64,000 nt of DNA, taken from 34-65-8 sp964516135. Lineage in GTDB: Bacteria > Pseudomonadota > Alphaproteobacteria > Sphingomonadales > Sphingomonadaceae. Positions 34,678 through 43,736 of the stretch are shown one piece after another (the first letter of the stretch is position 1; each line of letters starts with the position of its first letter). The stretch is from contig CAZEWN010000014.1 in assembly GCA_964516135.1 (NCBI GenBank), positions 1-64,000 of the forward strand, given 5' to 3'. The position numbers were made by a program, and so were the translations under genes. The notes under the pieces were generated by a model that ran no database searches, had not been told where the DNA came from, and saw only the letters and a list, made by a program, of their open reading frames with translations.

Positions 34678-37641
34678 ATGATATTTATAGCCCGCCGAAT
34701 GGCTTCCATCCTTCGCGCCGCTCGCGGCCTCGCGCTGTTCCTCCCGCTTGCCCTGCTTGCTCCGCACGGCCAGGCCCAGCAGATCGAGTTGCGCCCGCCG
34801 CAGGCCTTGCAGACCGGCGCGGAAACGCCGTGGATTTACGAGAACAGCGACGTTCCGCGCGATCCAGAATGGCAGTGGGGCGAAATGGACAACGGGCTGC
34901 GCTATGCCGTCCGCAAGAACGGCGTGCCACCGGGCCAGGTCTCAATTCGCATTCGCATTGACGCGGGTTCGCTGCATGAGGAGGACGCCGAGCGTGGCTA
35001 CGCCCACCTGCTGGAGCATCTTCTGTTCCGCGAAAGCAAATATCTCGGCCCCGCGATGGCGATCCCGACCTGGCAGCGGCTGGGCGCGACCTTCGGCAGC
35101 GACACCAACGCCGAAACGAGCCCGACGCACACGGCCTACAAACTCGACTTGCCAGGTGCGACTCCGCAGAAGCTGGAAGAAAGTTTCAAGCTTCTTTCGG
35201 GCATGATCCGCGAGCCGGTGCTGAGCCAGGCCAACATCGATGCCGAAGTGCCGATCGTGATGGCGGAAAAGCGCGAGCGGGGCGGCGCGGCGCAGCGGGT
35301 CGCGGAAGGAACACGCAGCGTGCTGTTTGCCGGCCAACGGCTGGCCGACCGCCTGCCCATCGGAACCGACGAAACGCTTGCCGCGGCCAATGCACGCGCG
35401 GTCAATGCTTTTTACCAGCGCTGGTATCGGCCTGAAAACACGGTGATCGTGGTCGTCGGCGATGTCGACACAAAGATTCTGGCGGCACTGACCGAGAAAT
35501 GGTTCGGCGACTGGAAGGGCGTTGGTCGCCGTGTCGCCGCGCCCGATTTCGGCGATCCCGTCGCGCCCCGCGGCGCCGACCGCGACAACCCGGTGGGGCA
35601 GACTGGCGTGCTCGTCGAGCCTGACCTGCCGCGCAGCTACACCTATGCGGTGATGCGGCCGTGGCGCCAGGTTAACGACACCATCGTCTATAATCAGGGG
35701 CTCATGGTCGATGCCGTGGCGCAGTCGATCATCAATCGGCGGCTCGAATCGCGGGCGCGGGCGGGTGGATCGTATCTCTACGCGCAGGTTTCCCAAGACG
35801 ACGTCAGCCGTTCCGCCGACGCGACCTTCGTTACTTTCGCACCGCTGACACAGGATTGGCAGGCAGCGCTGGTCGATGTGCGCGCGGTGATCGCAGATGC
35901 ACAGTCCGCGCCGCCAACGCAGGAGGAAATCGACCGTGAGGTGGCCGAGATCGACGTGGCCTTCGCAAGCGCGGTGGAGCAGAGATCGGTCATGGCCGGG
36001 TCACGGCTTGCCGATGATATCGTCCAGGCGGTCGACATCCGGGAAACCGTGGCTTCGCCCGAAACCGTATTGCAAGTGTTTCGCGATACCAAGCCGCGCT
36101 TCACCCCCCAATCGGTGCTGGAGCACACCCGCAAGCTGTTCGACGGCGACGTGATCCGTTCCGTCTATGTCACACCGTCCACCGGTGAGGCCGATGCGGG
36201 CGCGTTACGCACGGCGATGCTCGCACCGGTCGAGGCGGACGGCAGTTCGCGCCTGGCGGCCAGCGACATTTCGTTTGCCAACTTGCCGCCAGTCGGCGAG
36301 CCGGGCACGGTGGTGGCGGCTACACAACTTGGCGCTCTGGGCGTCGAGCGGGTCGAGTTTGCCAATGGCATCACCGCGCTTCTGTGGGCGAACGACGCCG
36401 AACCGGGCCGCGTCGCGGTCAAGGTGCGCTTCGGGGCTGGCTATCGGGCGTTTGAGCCGGACGAGGCCGCCTATGTGACATTGGGTGAGATGGCGCTTGT
36501 CGGGTCGGGTGTGGGAGAATTGGGGCAGGAAGAGCTGGATCGCATCTCCACCGGACGGCGCATGGGATTTGACTTCGCGATCACCGATGCGGTTTTTACC
36601 CTTGCTGCCCAGACGCGGCAGCAAGACCTGGCGGACCAGCTCTACCTGTTCGCCGCCAAGCTGGGGATGCCACGCTGGGACGCCAATCCGGTAATCCGCG
36701 CCAAAGCCGGAGCCAAGCTCGCGTATGAGAGCTATGCCACCAGCCCTGCGGGGGTGTTGAGCCGCGATCTGGACTGGCTGCTGCGTGCGCGCGACGGCCG
36801 ATTCGCCACGCCTGATGGCTCGGCGCTCGACGCAGCGACGCCTGAGGGGTTCCGCGCGGTTTGGGAACCGATCCTGCGGCAAGGCCCGGTGGAAGTGCTG
36901 GTGTTCGGAGAGTTCGATCGCGACGCGACGGTCGAGTCGCTTCGCCGGACGTTCGGCGCGCTGCCCCCGCGCTTGCCAATTCCGGCGGCACAGGCCGCGC
37001 GCACGCCGGATTTCCCCGCAACGTCGGAAACCCCGGTCGTGCTGACCCATCGGGGAGACGCCAACCAGGCGGCGGCGGTCATGGCCTGGCGGGGCGGTGC
37101 CGGCGTCACCAACCTGCGCGAATCGCGCCAGCTCGAGATCCTGACCGAAGTATTCAACAATCGCCTCCTCGAAGCGATGCGCGAACGCGCGGGTGCCAGC
37201 TATGCGCCGCAGATCAGCTCATCCTGGCCAGTCGATCTGGAGGCGGGGGGTACGATCACCGCGGTCACGCAGCTTCGTCCAGAGGATGTTCCGGTATTCT
37301 TTCAGGTAGCTGACGCGATTGCCCGCGACCTGGTAGCCAATCCGCCCGATGTGGACGAACTTTCTCGCGTTACCGAACCCCTGCGCCAGTTGATCCAGCG
37401 CGCCTCCACCGGGAATATGTTCTGGATGTTCCAGCTCGAAGGTTCATCGACCGATCCGCGCCGGATCGAGCTGCTCCGCACTTTGCTCAGTGATTACACC
37501 CAGACCACGCCCGAGGCGATGCAGGCACTTGCGGCCAAATATTTCGGCGCTGCACCAGGGTGGCGCATGGCGGTGATCCCCCAGGGCCAGTCGCTGGCGA
37601 CCGGCGGTGCGGCGCGCGCCGCCGAAGTGAGCGGGCGTTGA
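34678..37641 (+). CDS. M16 family zinc metallopeptidase
   Basis: A 987-residue two-domain peptidase of the insulinase/pitrilysin family. The inverted zinc motif is H110-L-L-E113-H114, with the distal glutamate in VMAEKRERG. The second half repeats the M16 fold without the motif, as in this family. A signal peptide (ILRAARGLALFLPLALL...GQAQ) suggests periplasmic location. ATG 34678 or 34699 are both possible starts. Substrates unknown. Confidence 0.9.
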   Translation: MIFIARRMASILRAARGLALFLPLALLAPHGQAQQIELRPPQALQTGAETPWIYENSDVPRDPEWQWGEMDNGLRYAVRKNGVPPGQVSIRIRIDAGSLHEEDAERGYAHLLEHLLFRESKYLGPAMAIPTWQRLGATFGSDTNAETSPTHTAYKLDLPGATPQKLEESFKLLSGMIREPVLSQANIDAEVPIVMAEKRERGGAAQRVAEGTRSVLFAGQRLADRLPIGTDETLAAANARAVNAFYQRWYRPENTVIVVVGDVDTKILAALTEKWFGDWKGVGRRVAAPDFGDPVAPRGADRDNPVGQTGVLVEPDLPRSYTYAVMRPWRQVNDTIVYNQGLMVDAVAQSIINRRLESRARAGGSYLYAQVSQDDVSRSADATFVTFAPLTQDWQAALVDVRAVIADAQSAPPTQEEIDREVAEIDVAFASAVEQRSVMAGSRLADDIVQAVDIRETVASPETVLQVFRDTKPRFTPQSVLEHTRKLFDGDVIRSVYVTPSTGEADAGALRTAMLAPVEADGSSRLAASDISFANLPPVGEPGTVVAATQLGALGVERVEFANGITALLWANDAEPGRVAVKVRFGAGYRAFEPDEAAYVTLGEMALVGSGVGELGQEELDRISTGRRMGFDFAITDAVFTLAAQTRQQDLADQLYLFAAKLGMPRWDANPVIRAKAGAKLAYESYATSPAGVLSRDLDWLLRARDGRFATPDGSALDAATPEGFRAVWEPILRQGPVEVLVFGEFDRDATVESLRRTFGALPPRLPIPAAQAARTPDFPATSETPVVLTHRGDANQAAAVMAWRGGAGVTNLRESRQLEILTEVFNNRLLEAMRERAGASYAPQISSSWPVDLEAGGTITAVTQLRPEDVPVFFQVADAIARDLVANPPDVDELSRVTEPLRQLIQRASTGNMFWMFQLEGSSTDPRRIELLRTLLSDYTQTTPEAMQALAAKYFGAAPGWRMAVIPQGQSLATGGAARAAEVSGR

Positions 37642-37758
37642 CGCGGTAGCGCAGCCTTCGCCGCGTGCAGATTAATTGCGCTTGCGACCACGTGCCGGTT
37701 CCGGTTGAATACGTCGCCCGCGCGGGTTGTCGCGCGACAGCAGGAAATAGCGAACACG

Positions 37759-39132
37759 ATGCCCCGCAACTGGAATCCCGATAGCTGGAAGGCGCACGAG
37801 GCACGGCACCTGCCGCGCTATGACGATCCCGCCGCGCTGGCCGAGGCGGAGGCGACGCTGGCGCACTATCCGCCACTGGTGTTCGCGGGCGAAGCTCGCG
37901 CGCTGAAGGCGGACCTTGCGGGCGTAGCGCACGGGCGCGGTTTTCTGCTTCAGGGTGGGGACTGCGCGGAAAGCTTCGCTGAGTTTCACCCCAACAACAT
38001 TCGCGACACCTTTCGCGTCATCCTGCAGATGGCCGTCGTCCTGACGTTCGCCGGCAAGCTGCCCGTGGTGAAGGTGGGGCGCATGGCTGGCCAGTTCGCC
38101 AAGCCGCGTAGCGCCGATAGCGAAACCCAAGGCGACGTGACGCTGCCGAGCTATTTCGGCGACAACGTCAACGGCATCGAGTTCACGCCCGAAAGCCGCC
38201 GCAACGATCCGCAGCGGATGATCCGTGCCTATTCGCAGGCGGCCGCCACGCTCAACCTGCTGCGAGCCTTTGCCGGCGGCGGTTATGCCAACCTGCGCCA
38301 GGTCCACCAGTGGACGCTCGACACCATGGGACGCAGCCCGTGGGCGGCAAAGTTCGGCGATCTGGCCGACCGGATTTCCGAAGCGCTCGATTTCATGGAG
38401 GCGTGCGGGGTCGACCCCGCCACGGTGCCGCAATTGCAGGGCACCAGCTTTTACACCAGCCACGAAGCACTGCTGCTGCCCTACGAGCAGGCGATGACCC
38501 GGCGCGACAGCCTGACGGGCGACTGGTACGACACCAGCGCGCACATGGTCTGGATTGGTGACCGCACCCGTTTCGACGGCAGCGCCCACATCGAATACGC
38601 ACGGGGAATCGGCAATCCGATCGGCCTCAAGTGCGGCCCCAGCCTCGATCCCGAGGTTTTGCTGCGGCTACTCGACACGCTCAATCCGGCGCGCGAGCCA
38701 GGGCGGATCACGCTCATCAGTCGGTTCGGGCACGACAAGGTGGAGGTCGGTCTGCCGCCGCTGCTGCGCGCGGTGACACGCGAAGGGCATCCGGTGGTGT
38801 GGAGTTGCGACCCGATGCATGGCAACGTGGTCAAATCCGACAGCGGATACAAGACCCGTCCGTTCGATCGCATCCTCAACGAAGTGCGCGGCTTCTTCGC
38901 CGTCCACCGCGCGGAAGGCACGCACGCGGGCGGCATTCATGTCGAGATGACCGGGCAGGACGTGACCGAATGCGTCGGCGGCGCGGTGGCGATTACCGAT
39001 GAGCGGCTCGGCGATCGGTATCACACGCACTGCGACCCACGCCTCAACGCGGCGCAGTCGCTCGAACTGGCGTTTTTGCTGGCGGAAATGATTCAGTTGG
39101 AGTTCGCGCAGCGACAACGCGACGCCGCCTGA
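37759..39132 (+). CDS. 3-deoxy-7-phosphoheptulonate synthase, class II
   Basis: A 457-residue class II (plant-type) DAHP synthase, first enzyme of the shikimate pathway, condensing phosphoenolpyruvate and erythrose 4-phosphate. Clear blocks are LLQGGDCAESFAEF, KVGRMAGQFAKPRS, GLKCGPSLDP and WSCDPMHGNVVK. Length matches bacterial class II enzymes. The 117-base upstream region shows no clear attenuator. No other aromatic genes are adjacent. Confidence 0.96.
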   Translation: MPRNWNPDSWKAHEARHLPRYDDPAALAEAEATLAHYPPLVFAGEARALKADLAGVAHGRGFLLQGGDCAESFAEFHPNNIRDTFRVILQMAVVLTFAGKLPVVKVGRMAGQFAKPRSADSETQGDVTLPSYFGDNVNGIEFTPESRRNDPQRMIRAYSQAAATLNLLRAFAGGGYANLRQVHQWTLDTMGRSPWAAKFGDLADRISEALDFMEACGVDPATVPQLQGTSFYTSHEALLLPYEQAMTRRDSLTGDWYDTSAHMVWIGDRTRFDGSAHIEYARGIGNPIGLKCGPSLDPEVLLRLLDTLNPAREPGRITLISRFGHDKVEVGLPPLLRAVTREGHPVVWSCDPMHGNVVKSDSGYKTRPFDRILNEVRGFFAVHRAEGTHAGGIHVEMTGQDVTECVGGAVAITDERLGDRYHTHCDPRLNAAQSLELAFLLAEMIQLEFAQRQRDAA

Positions 39133-39227
39133 GAAAATCGTCCAGCGACAAATGTTTGGCAAAGGGTCTTTGACTCGCAACCCTTTCGTGCGAGCTTCGT
39201 TGGGTAGGCAGCCGGAGGAGAACACGC

Positions 39228-40469
39228 TTGCCGCAGCCCGACCGCCAGCCCGCAAAGAGCGGTTGCGATCTTGCGCTTCGCTTTGCCACGACCCGCGCCA
39301 TGAGCGAAGCATTGGTCGCTCCGCTGTCGGATGCCGACGCGACGCTCCAGTCGATGGACGATGCATCCCCGGCCAAGTGGCATCTGGCGCATCCGACGTG
39401 GTTTTGGGAAACGTTCCTGCTGCGTGATCACGCGCCTGGTTATCGCCTGTACCGCGAGGACTGGCCCTTCCTGTTCAATTCCTACTACGAAGTCGAGGGG
39501 GCGCGGCTGGCGCGCGGTTCGCGCGGTCTTTTGTCACGCCCGACCTTGGACGAGGTGCGGGAGTGGCGCGTCCATGTCGATGCCGCGATGGAGCCGTTGC
39601 TGGCAGATGCCGCGCTCACGCCCCTGATCGAATTGGGCATCGCGCACGAGCAGCAGCATCAGGAGTTGTTGCTGACCGACATAAAGCATGCGCTGTTTCA
39701 CAACCCGCTCGGTCCGGCAATGTGGTTGCCTGAGGGTAATTCAGAGCGCGAAGCCGATGGCGGCACGGATAGCTGGCACCAGCACCCGGGGGGCATTGCC
39801 ATGATCGGTCATGGGGGCAATGCGTTCGCGTTTGACAACGAGGGACCGCGGCACCGCGTTCTACTCGAACCGTTTGCGCTCTCCGCCCGGCTGGTCACCA
39901 ATGGTGCCTGGGACAGCTTCATTGCCGATGGCGGCTATAACGAAGCCCGGCTGTGGCTCTCGGATGGCTGGGCATGGGTGCAACGGGAAGGGATCGCCGC
40001 GCCACTGTATTGGCGTGATGGCGAGCAATTCACGCACGCCGGATGGCAACCGCGCGACATCAATGCGCCGGTTACGCACATATCCTTTTACGAGGCGGAC
40101 GCCTTTGCCACCTGGGCCGGCGCGCGACTGCCGACGGAGTTCGAATGGGAGGCGATCGCGCAGGCCCACGATCCGGCGGTAGGCAACCAGTTGGACGAAG
40201 CGCGCGCTCCCATGCCTCGCGGCGGCACGCAGTTGTTTGGCGACTGCTGGCAGTTCACCCGTTCCGCTTACCTGCCTTACCCTCGCTTCGCGCCAGCCGA
40301 AGGGGCGGTTGGCGAATACAACGGAAAGTTCATGAGTGGCCAAGTCGTACTGCGCGGTGCGAGCTGCGCGACGGTGCGCGGCCACTCGCGCGCCAGCTAC
40401 CGAAACTTCTTCTATCCGCACCAGCGCTGGCAATTCACAGGCGTTCGATTGGCGAAGGACTTGGCATGA
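39228..40469 (+). CDS. egtB: ergothioneine biosynthesis sulfoxide synthase EgtB
   Basis: A 413-residue non-haem iron enzyme that joins trimethylhistidine to a thiol (cysteine or gamma-glutamylcysteine). The N-terminal DinB-like domain has iron ligands in WHLAH (51-55) and H140EQQHQE146. The C-terminal FGE-sulfatase-like domain includes LPTEFEWE and VLRGASCATVRG. The start is a TTG at 39228 with a strong GGAGGAG ribosome site seven bases upstream; the later ATG (39300) would cut conserved N-terminal helix. Coupled to egtD. Confidence 0.92.
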   Translation: MPQPDRQPAKSGCDLALRFATTRAMSEALVAPLSDADATLQSMDDASPAKWHLAHPTWFWETFLLRDHAPGYRLYREDWPFLFNSYYEVEGARLARGSRGLLSRPTLDEVREWRVHVDAAMEPLLADAALTPLIELGIAHEQQHQELLLTDIKHALFHNPLGPAMWLPEGNSEREADGGTDSWHQHPGGIAMIGHGGNAFAFDNEGPRHRVLLEPFALSARLVTNGAWDSFIADGGYNEARLWLSDGWAWVQREGIAAPLYWRDGEQFTHAGWQPRDINAPVTHISFYEADAFATWAGARLPTEFEWEAIAQAHDPAVGNQLDEARAPMPRGGTQLFGDCWQFTRSAYLPYPRFAPAEGAVGEYNGKFMSGQVVLRGASCATVRGHSRASYRNFFYPHQRWQFTGVRLAKDLA

Positions 40470-41464
40470 ACGTAGTAGCAAAGGCCAACGGCGGCATTGC
40501 GTTGGTCGATCTGGACGAGCAGGGCGTTGACCGCGCGTTTCGCGCCGACGTCCTCGCCGGACTGCGCCAGATGCCCAAGGCTGTGCCTGCGCGCTGGTTC
40601 TATGACGATATCGGTTCCGCTTTGTTCGAGGACATCACCCGGCTGGGCGAATACTATCCGACGCGCGCCGAAACGGCGATTCTCGGAGCCAACGGCGCGC
40701 AGTTTGCCGAAGCGGTAGGTCCGGGGAGGGCAGTGGTCGAATTTGGCAGCGGCAGTTCAGTCAAGACGCCGCTGTTGCTGCGCGCCATTGCACCCGCCGC
40801 CTACGTTCCGCTCGATATCGCTGGCGATTTCCTGCGCGCTGCCGCCGCCGAGCTGGCGGAGAAGTTTCCCGATCTACCGGTTCATCCCGTCGAAGCTGAC
40901 TTCATGCGCGAGGTCGCACTGCCCGCTGCGATCGATCGCCTGCCGAAGCTGGGTTTTTTCCCCGGCTCCACCATCGGCAATTTGGTCCCCCGTACCGCCG
41001 TCGACCTCCTGCGAACGATGCGTCAGACGCTCGGCGCCGGATCGAAGCTGCTTATCGGGATGGATCTGGTCAAGGATCGCAACACATTGGTCGCTGCCTA
41101 TGACGACGCGGCGGGGGTCACTGCCGCGTTCAACCTCAATCTCGCCCAGCGCATCAACCGGGAATTGGGCGGCACTATCCCGATCGACGCCTTGCGGCAC
41201 CTGGCCTGCTGGAATGATGATCTCGCGCGGATCGAAATGCATCTCGAGGCAACCCGCGACATTGCATTCGACGTATCCGGAGAGCGCTTCGCCATGGCTG
41301 CTGGAGAGACGATACACACCGAGAATAGCCACAAGTTTACCCGGCGCAGCGCCAATACATTGCTGCTGGCCGGGGGCTGGACCCCGGAGCGGCGCTGGCT
41401 GGATCCAGCCAAGCAATTCTCGCTGATCCTCGCGCGGGCTACCGAATTCCGGACGGCGCCCTGA
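40466..41464 (+). CDS. egtD: L-histidine N(alpha)-methyltransferase EgtD
   Basis: A 332-residue SAM-dependent enzyme that trimethylates histidine to hercynine, the first step of ergothioneine synthesis. Blocks ARWFYDDIGSALFEDITRL, EYYPTRAE, VEFGSGSSVKT and FFPGSTIGN are diagnostic. The ATG overlaps the egtB stop, so the pair is translated together. Ergothioneine protects from oxidative stress. No egtA, egtC or egtE gene is in the window. Confidence 0.95.
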   Translation: MNVVAKANGGIALVDLDEQGVDRAFRADVLAGLRQMPKAVPARWFYDDIGSALFEDITRLGEYYPTRAETAILGANGAQFAEAVGPGRAVVEFGSGSSVKTPLLLRAIAPAAYVPLDIAGDFLRAAAAELAEKFPDLPVHPVEADFMREVALPAAIDRLPKLGFFPGSTIGNLVPRTAVDLLRTMRQTLGAGSKLLIGMDLVKDRNTLVAAYDDAAGVTAAFNLNLAQRINRELGGTIPIDALRHLACWNDDLARIEMHLEATRDIAFDVSGERFAMAAGETIHTENSHKFTRRSANTLLLAGGWTPERRWLDPAKQFSLILARATEFRTAP

Positions 41465-41471
41465 TCCGGTC

Positions 41472-42182
41472 ATGGAAGCGCAAGCGAGCGCTGCCTATAT
41501 CACGGTCATGGACCTAGCCGCTATCTGGGATGCTGCCGCCAACCTCATCGCGGCGGTGCCCCATTCGACGCTGTTGATCGCTACCGTTGCTGCCGTAGTG
41601 GCCAGCTGGATCGGTGGAGCGTTGGCCACGCGCGGCGTGCCATTGGGTCGCGTGTTGCGCGGAATGGGCTCTGTCGCGTTGCTCGGCATCTTCGTGGCGG
41701 TGGTGCTGCAGGTGTCGCGTTTCGATCCGCGGTTTGGAATGGCGGTGCCTCAGCTCGGTTTGCCCGAGCAGGTGGTGGAGGGTGGCGAAACCCGCATTCC
41801 GCTGTCGCGCGATGGACATTTCTGGATCGAGGCGCGGATCAATGATGAGGACGTGCCGTTTCTGGTCGACACGGGTGCCACCTTGACTGCCGTCTCCACC
41901 GATACCGCTCAACGGATCGGCCTCGAGCCGCGACCGGGTGGCATACCGGTGATGCTCAACACCGCGAATGGCACGATGACGGCCGAGATCGGGACGATCG
42001 ACGAGCTGCGTTTTGGCAACGTGCTGGCGCGCGGCCTGGATACCGTGATTGCTCCTGGATTGGGCAACACGAACGTGATCGGCATGAATCTGCTCTCGCG
42101 CCTGGCGAGCTGGCGCGTGGAAGGCCAGACACTTATTCTCGTCCCGAACAACCCGCAGCCTGCGGCCGAAGGCACATACTAG
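41472..42182 (+). CDS. retropepsin-like aspartic protease, membrane-anchored
   Basis: A 236-residue protein with two N-terminal membrane helices (about 28-50 and 68-85) and a soluble domain with DTGAT in FLVDTGATLTAVSTDT, the aspartic protease signature of the clan AA retropepsin-like family (TIGR02281). The second motif, the hydrophobic NVIGMNLLSRL, also fits. Such proteins are probably dimeric periplasmic peptidases. A later ATG at 41508 is a possible start. Eight bases follow egtD. Confidence 0.88.
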   Translation: MEAQASAAYITVMDLAAIWDAAANLIAAVPHSTLLIATVAAVVASWIGGALATRGVPLGRVLRGMGSVALLGIFVAVVLQVSRFDPRFGMAVPQLGLPEQVVEGGETRIPLSRDGHFWIEARINDEDVPFLVDTGATLTAVSTDTAQRIGLEPRPGGIPVMLNTANGTMTAEIGTIDELRFGNVLARGLDTVIAPGLGNTNVIGMNLLSRLASWRVEGQTLILVPNNPQPAAEGTY

Positions 42183-42192
42183 CTGCCAATCC

Positions 42193-43587
42193 CTATCCGA
42201 TCGAGACATGGTCCGCGCTGAAGCGCAGCCGCGCCGTCAGAAGCGCACGGAAGGTGTTATATCCGCCTGTGTCCGGAAAGAAGGCGTGGAAGAACAGCTG
42301 CGGCTCACCATCAAGACCCGGCGCAACAGACGCATGTCCAGGCGCCCACCAGGCGGCGCTTGTTTTCAGGAGCGGCTCGGGTTGCTTGACATAAGGGCCA
42401 AGGGGATGGTCGGCGGATGCCACTCCGATACCGTAGGCGGGCGTGCCGAAATCGTTGCCCGCGTAAAACAGCCAGTACCGGCCCTGCTGCCGGGTGACCC
42501 AGGGGCCTTCGATCAGATGGCCTTCCCATGCCAGGTCGTTCGTAAGGACGATTGCATCCTCGCCTATAAGATCGCCGCTTTCGGACATCCGTTGTGCATG
42601 GATCGGCGTGCTCATGGCTTCGAGGATCCAGTCTGCTTCTGAAATCCCGGCCAGAACCGATTTCACCCGGGCCCATGAATCCAGCGTGGCCTCAATCAGC
42701 GGTTGCATGAAGAAGAAGCGTTCCATCGGGCGGCGGCTGCTTGCCCAAGGCTCAACCGCAGCGGCGAAGGCAGCCGTGCAGCGATCCATAGCGGATTCGA
42801 ACATGCGATCGATCAATTCAGGGCGCCGCCGCAGCAACGCCGCGAGCGGCCTGGGCCAAATTCCATTGCTGTCCCGCTTCCAGAACAGATAGCGCGTCCC
42901 GTCGGCGTCGATGAAAATGTGCGAATCGATGACGCCGCCGCTCAGCGACGGCGCACCGGACCGATCGGCGTCGCCCGTCGTATCGACGGCATTTCCCGCC
43001 AGCAATGGTTGCCCAAGATCGCGCCATGGACCGGTCGGGCTGTCGCTCTTCGCCAAACCGATTGCCAGCGCGTTGTCATGCTGCCGCGCGGTGTACACGA
43101 GCCAGTATTCGTCGCCGACACGTGCCATCTCGGGGGCCCAGAAGTCACTCGTCTTGCGCCCCGTCGCGGCCCATTGCGGGGTCTGCCCGGCGGGAAAAAC
43201 AAAACCTTCGTGCGTCCATGTGACGAGGTCATCGGAGCGGAGGATCGGAAATGCATCGGGGGCGTCATTGGACGTTGCGACGAGGTAATAGCCATCGTTG
43301 GCCTTCATTACGGCCGGGTCGCCGTACCCGGCGGTGGTAAGGGGACTGAGGTTTTCGACGATTAGCGGGTGCCAATCCGCCTGCGTGTCGGAAGGCGCTG
43401 GGCCACTGGGTTGGTGCGGCGCTCGGGTGCCGAAGTCGTGCGCCAATGCCTCGAAAAACGCGCGATATGAAGCATGTGCTCCACCAGTTATCCGGTAATC
43501 GCGGACAATTTCTCCCCGACGGACCGTCAAAAGCGTGCTTTCACCGTGCGTCGAGTGGGCGAGTTCGAAAGGCTGATTCGGTGTCAT
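42193..43587 (-). CDS. GH43 family glycosidase with N-terminal extension and helical insert
   Basis: A 464-residue five-blade beta-propeller glycosidase. Predicted residues are D90 (GYGDPAVM, base), D221 (VIDSHIFID) and E360 (HLIEGPWV, acid). Unusual features are an 80-residue N-terminal extension (SYRAFFEALAHDFG), no signal peptide, and a helical insertion at about 247-335 (RRRPELIDRMFESAMDR) between blades. GH43 enzymes are arabinofuranosidases, xylosidases or galactosidases; the island context favours galactose or arabinose substrates. Lacking a signal, it would work on imported oligosaccharides. Divergent from the ABC operon. Confidence 0.85.
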   Translation of the reverse strand: MTPNQPFELAHSTHGESTLLTVRRGEIVRDYRITGGAHASYRAFFEALAHDFGTRAPHQPSGPAPSDTQADWHPLIVENLSPLTTAGYGDPAVMKANDGYYLVATSNDAPDAFPILRSDDLVTWTHEGFVFPAGQTPQWAATGRKTSDFWAPEMARVGDEYWLVYTARQHDNALAIGLAKSDSPTGPWRDLGQPLLAGNAVDTTGDADRSGAPSLSGGVIDSHIFIDADGTRYLFWKRDSNGIWPRPLAALLRRRPELIDRMFESAMDRCTAAFAAAVEPWASSRRPMERFFFMQPLIEATLDSWARVKSVLAGISEADWILEAMSTPIHAQRMSESGDLIGEDAIVLTNDLAWEGHLIEGPWVTRQQGRYWLFYAGNDFGTPAYGIGVASADHPLGPYVKQPEPLLKTSAAWWAPGHASVAPGLDGEPQLFFHAFFPDTGGYNTFRALLTARLRFSADHVSIG

Positions 43588-43633
43588 TTGCGCTCCGATA
43601 GCGCGTGACGGGGCCAGATGCGAAGAGCAATAA

Positions 43634-43652
43634 TCATATTTGTCATATAAAA
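43634..43652. promoter_or_regulatory. shared AT-rich motif, site A
   Basis: TCATAT occurs at 43634-43639 and 43643-43648; the second continues as ATATAAAA. It lies in the gap between the divergent GH43 gene and ABC operon. One of four sites with core ATATAAA in the island (B, C, D at 51180, 52406 and 59473). Confidence 0.45.
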
Positions 43653-43736
43653 TTGTATGCGCCCACGTGTCAGTGCGATTGACATGACCGAGCGGTTCGT
43701 CGAAAGGTCAAATTATAAGATAAATTGAGGATGCCA

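Noticed and set aside
39170..39200. Promoter with TTGACT before egtB
   Set aside because: A good -35 is present at 39170, but no acceptable -10 lies at 16-18 bases.
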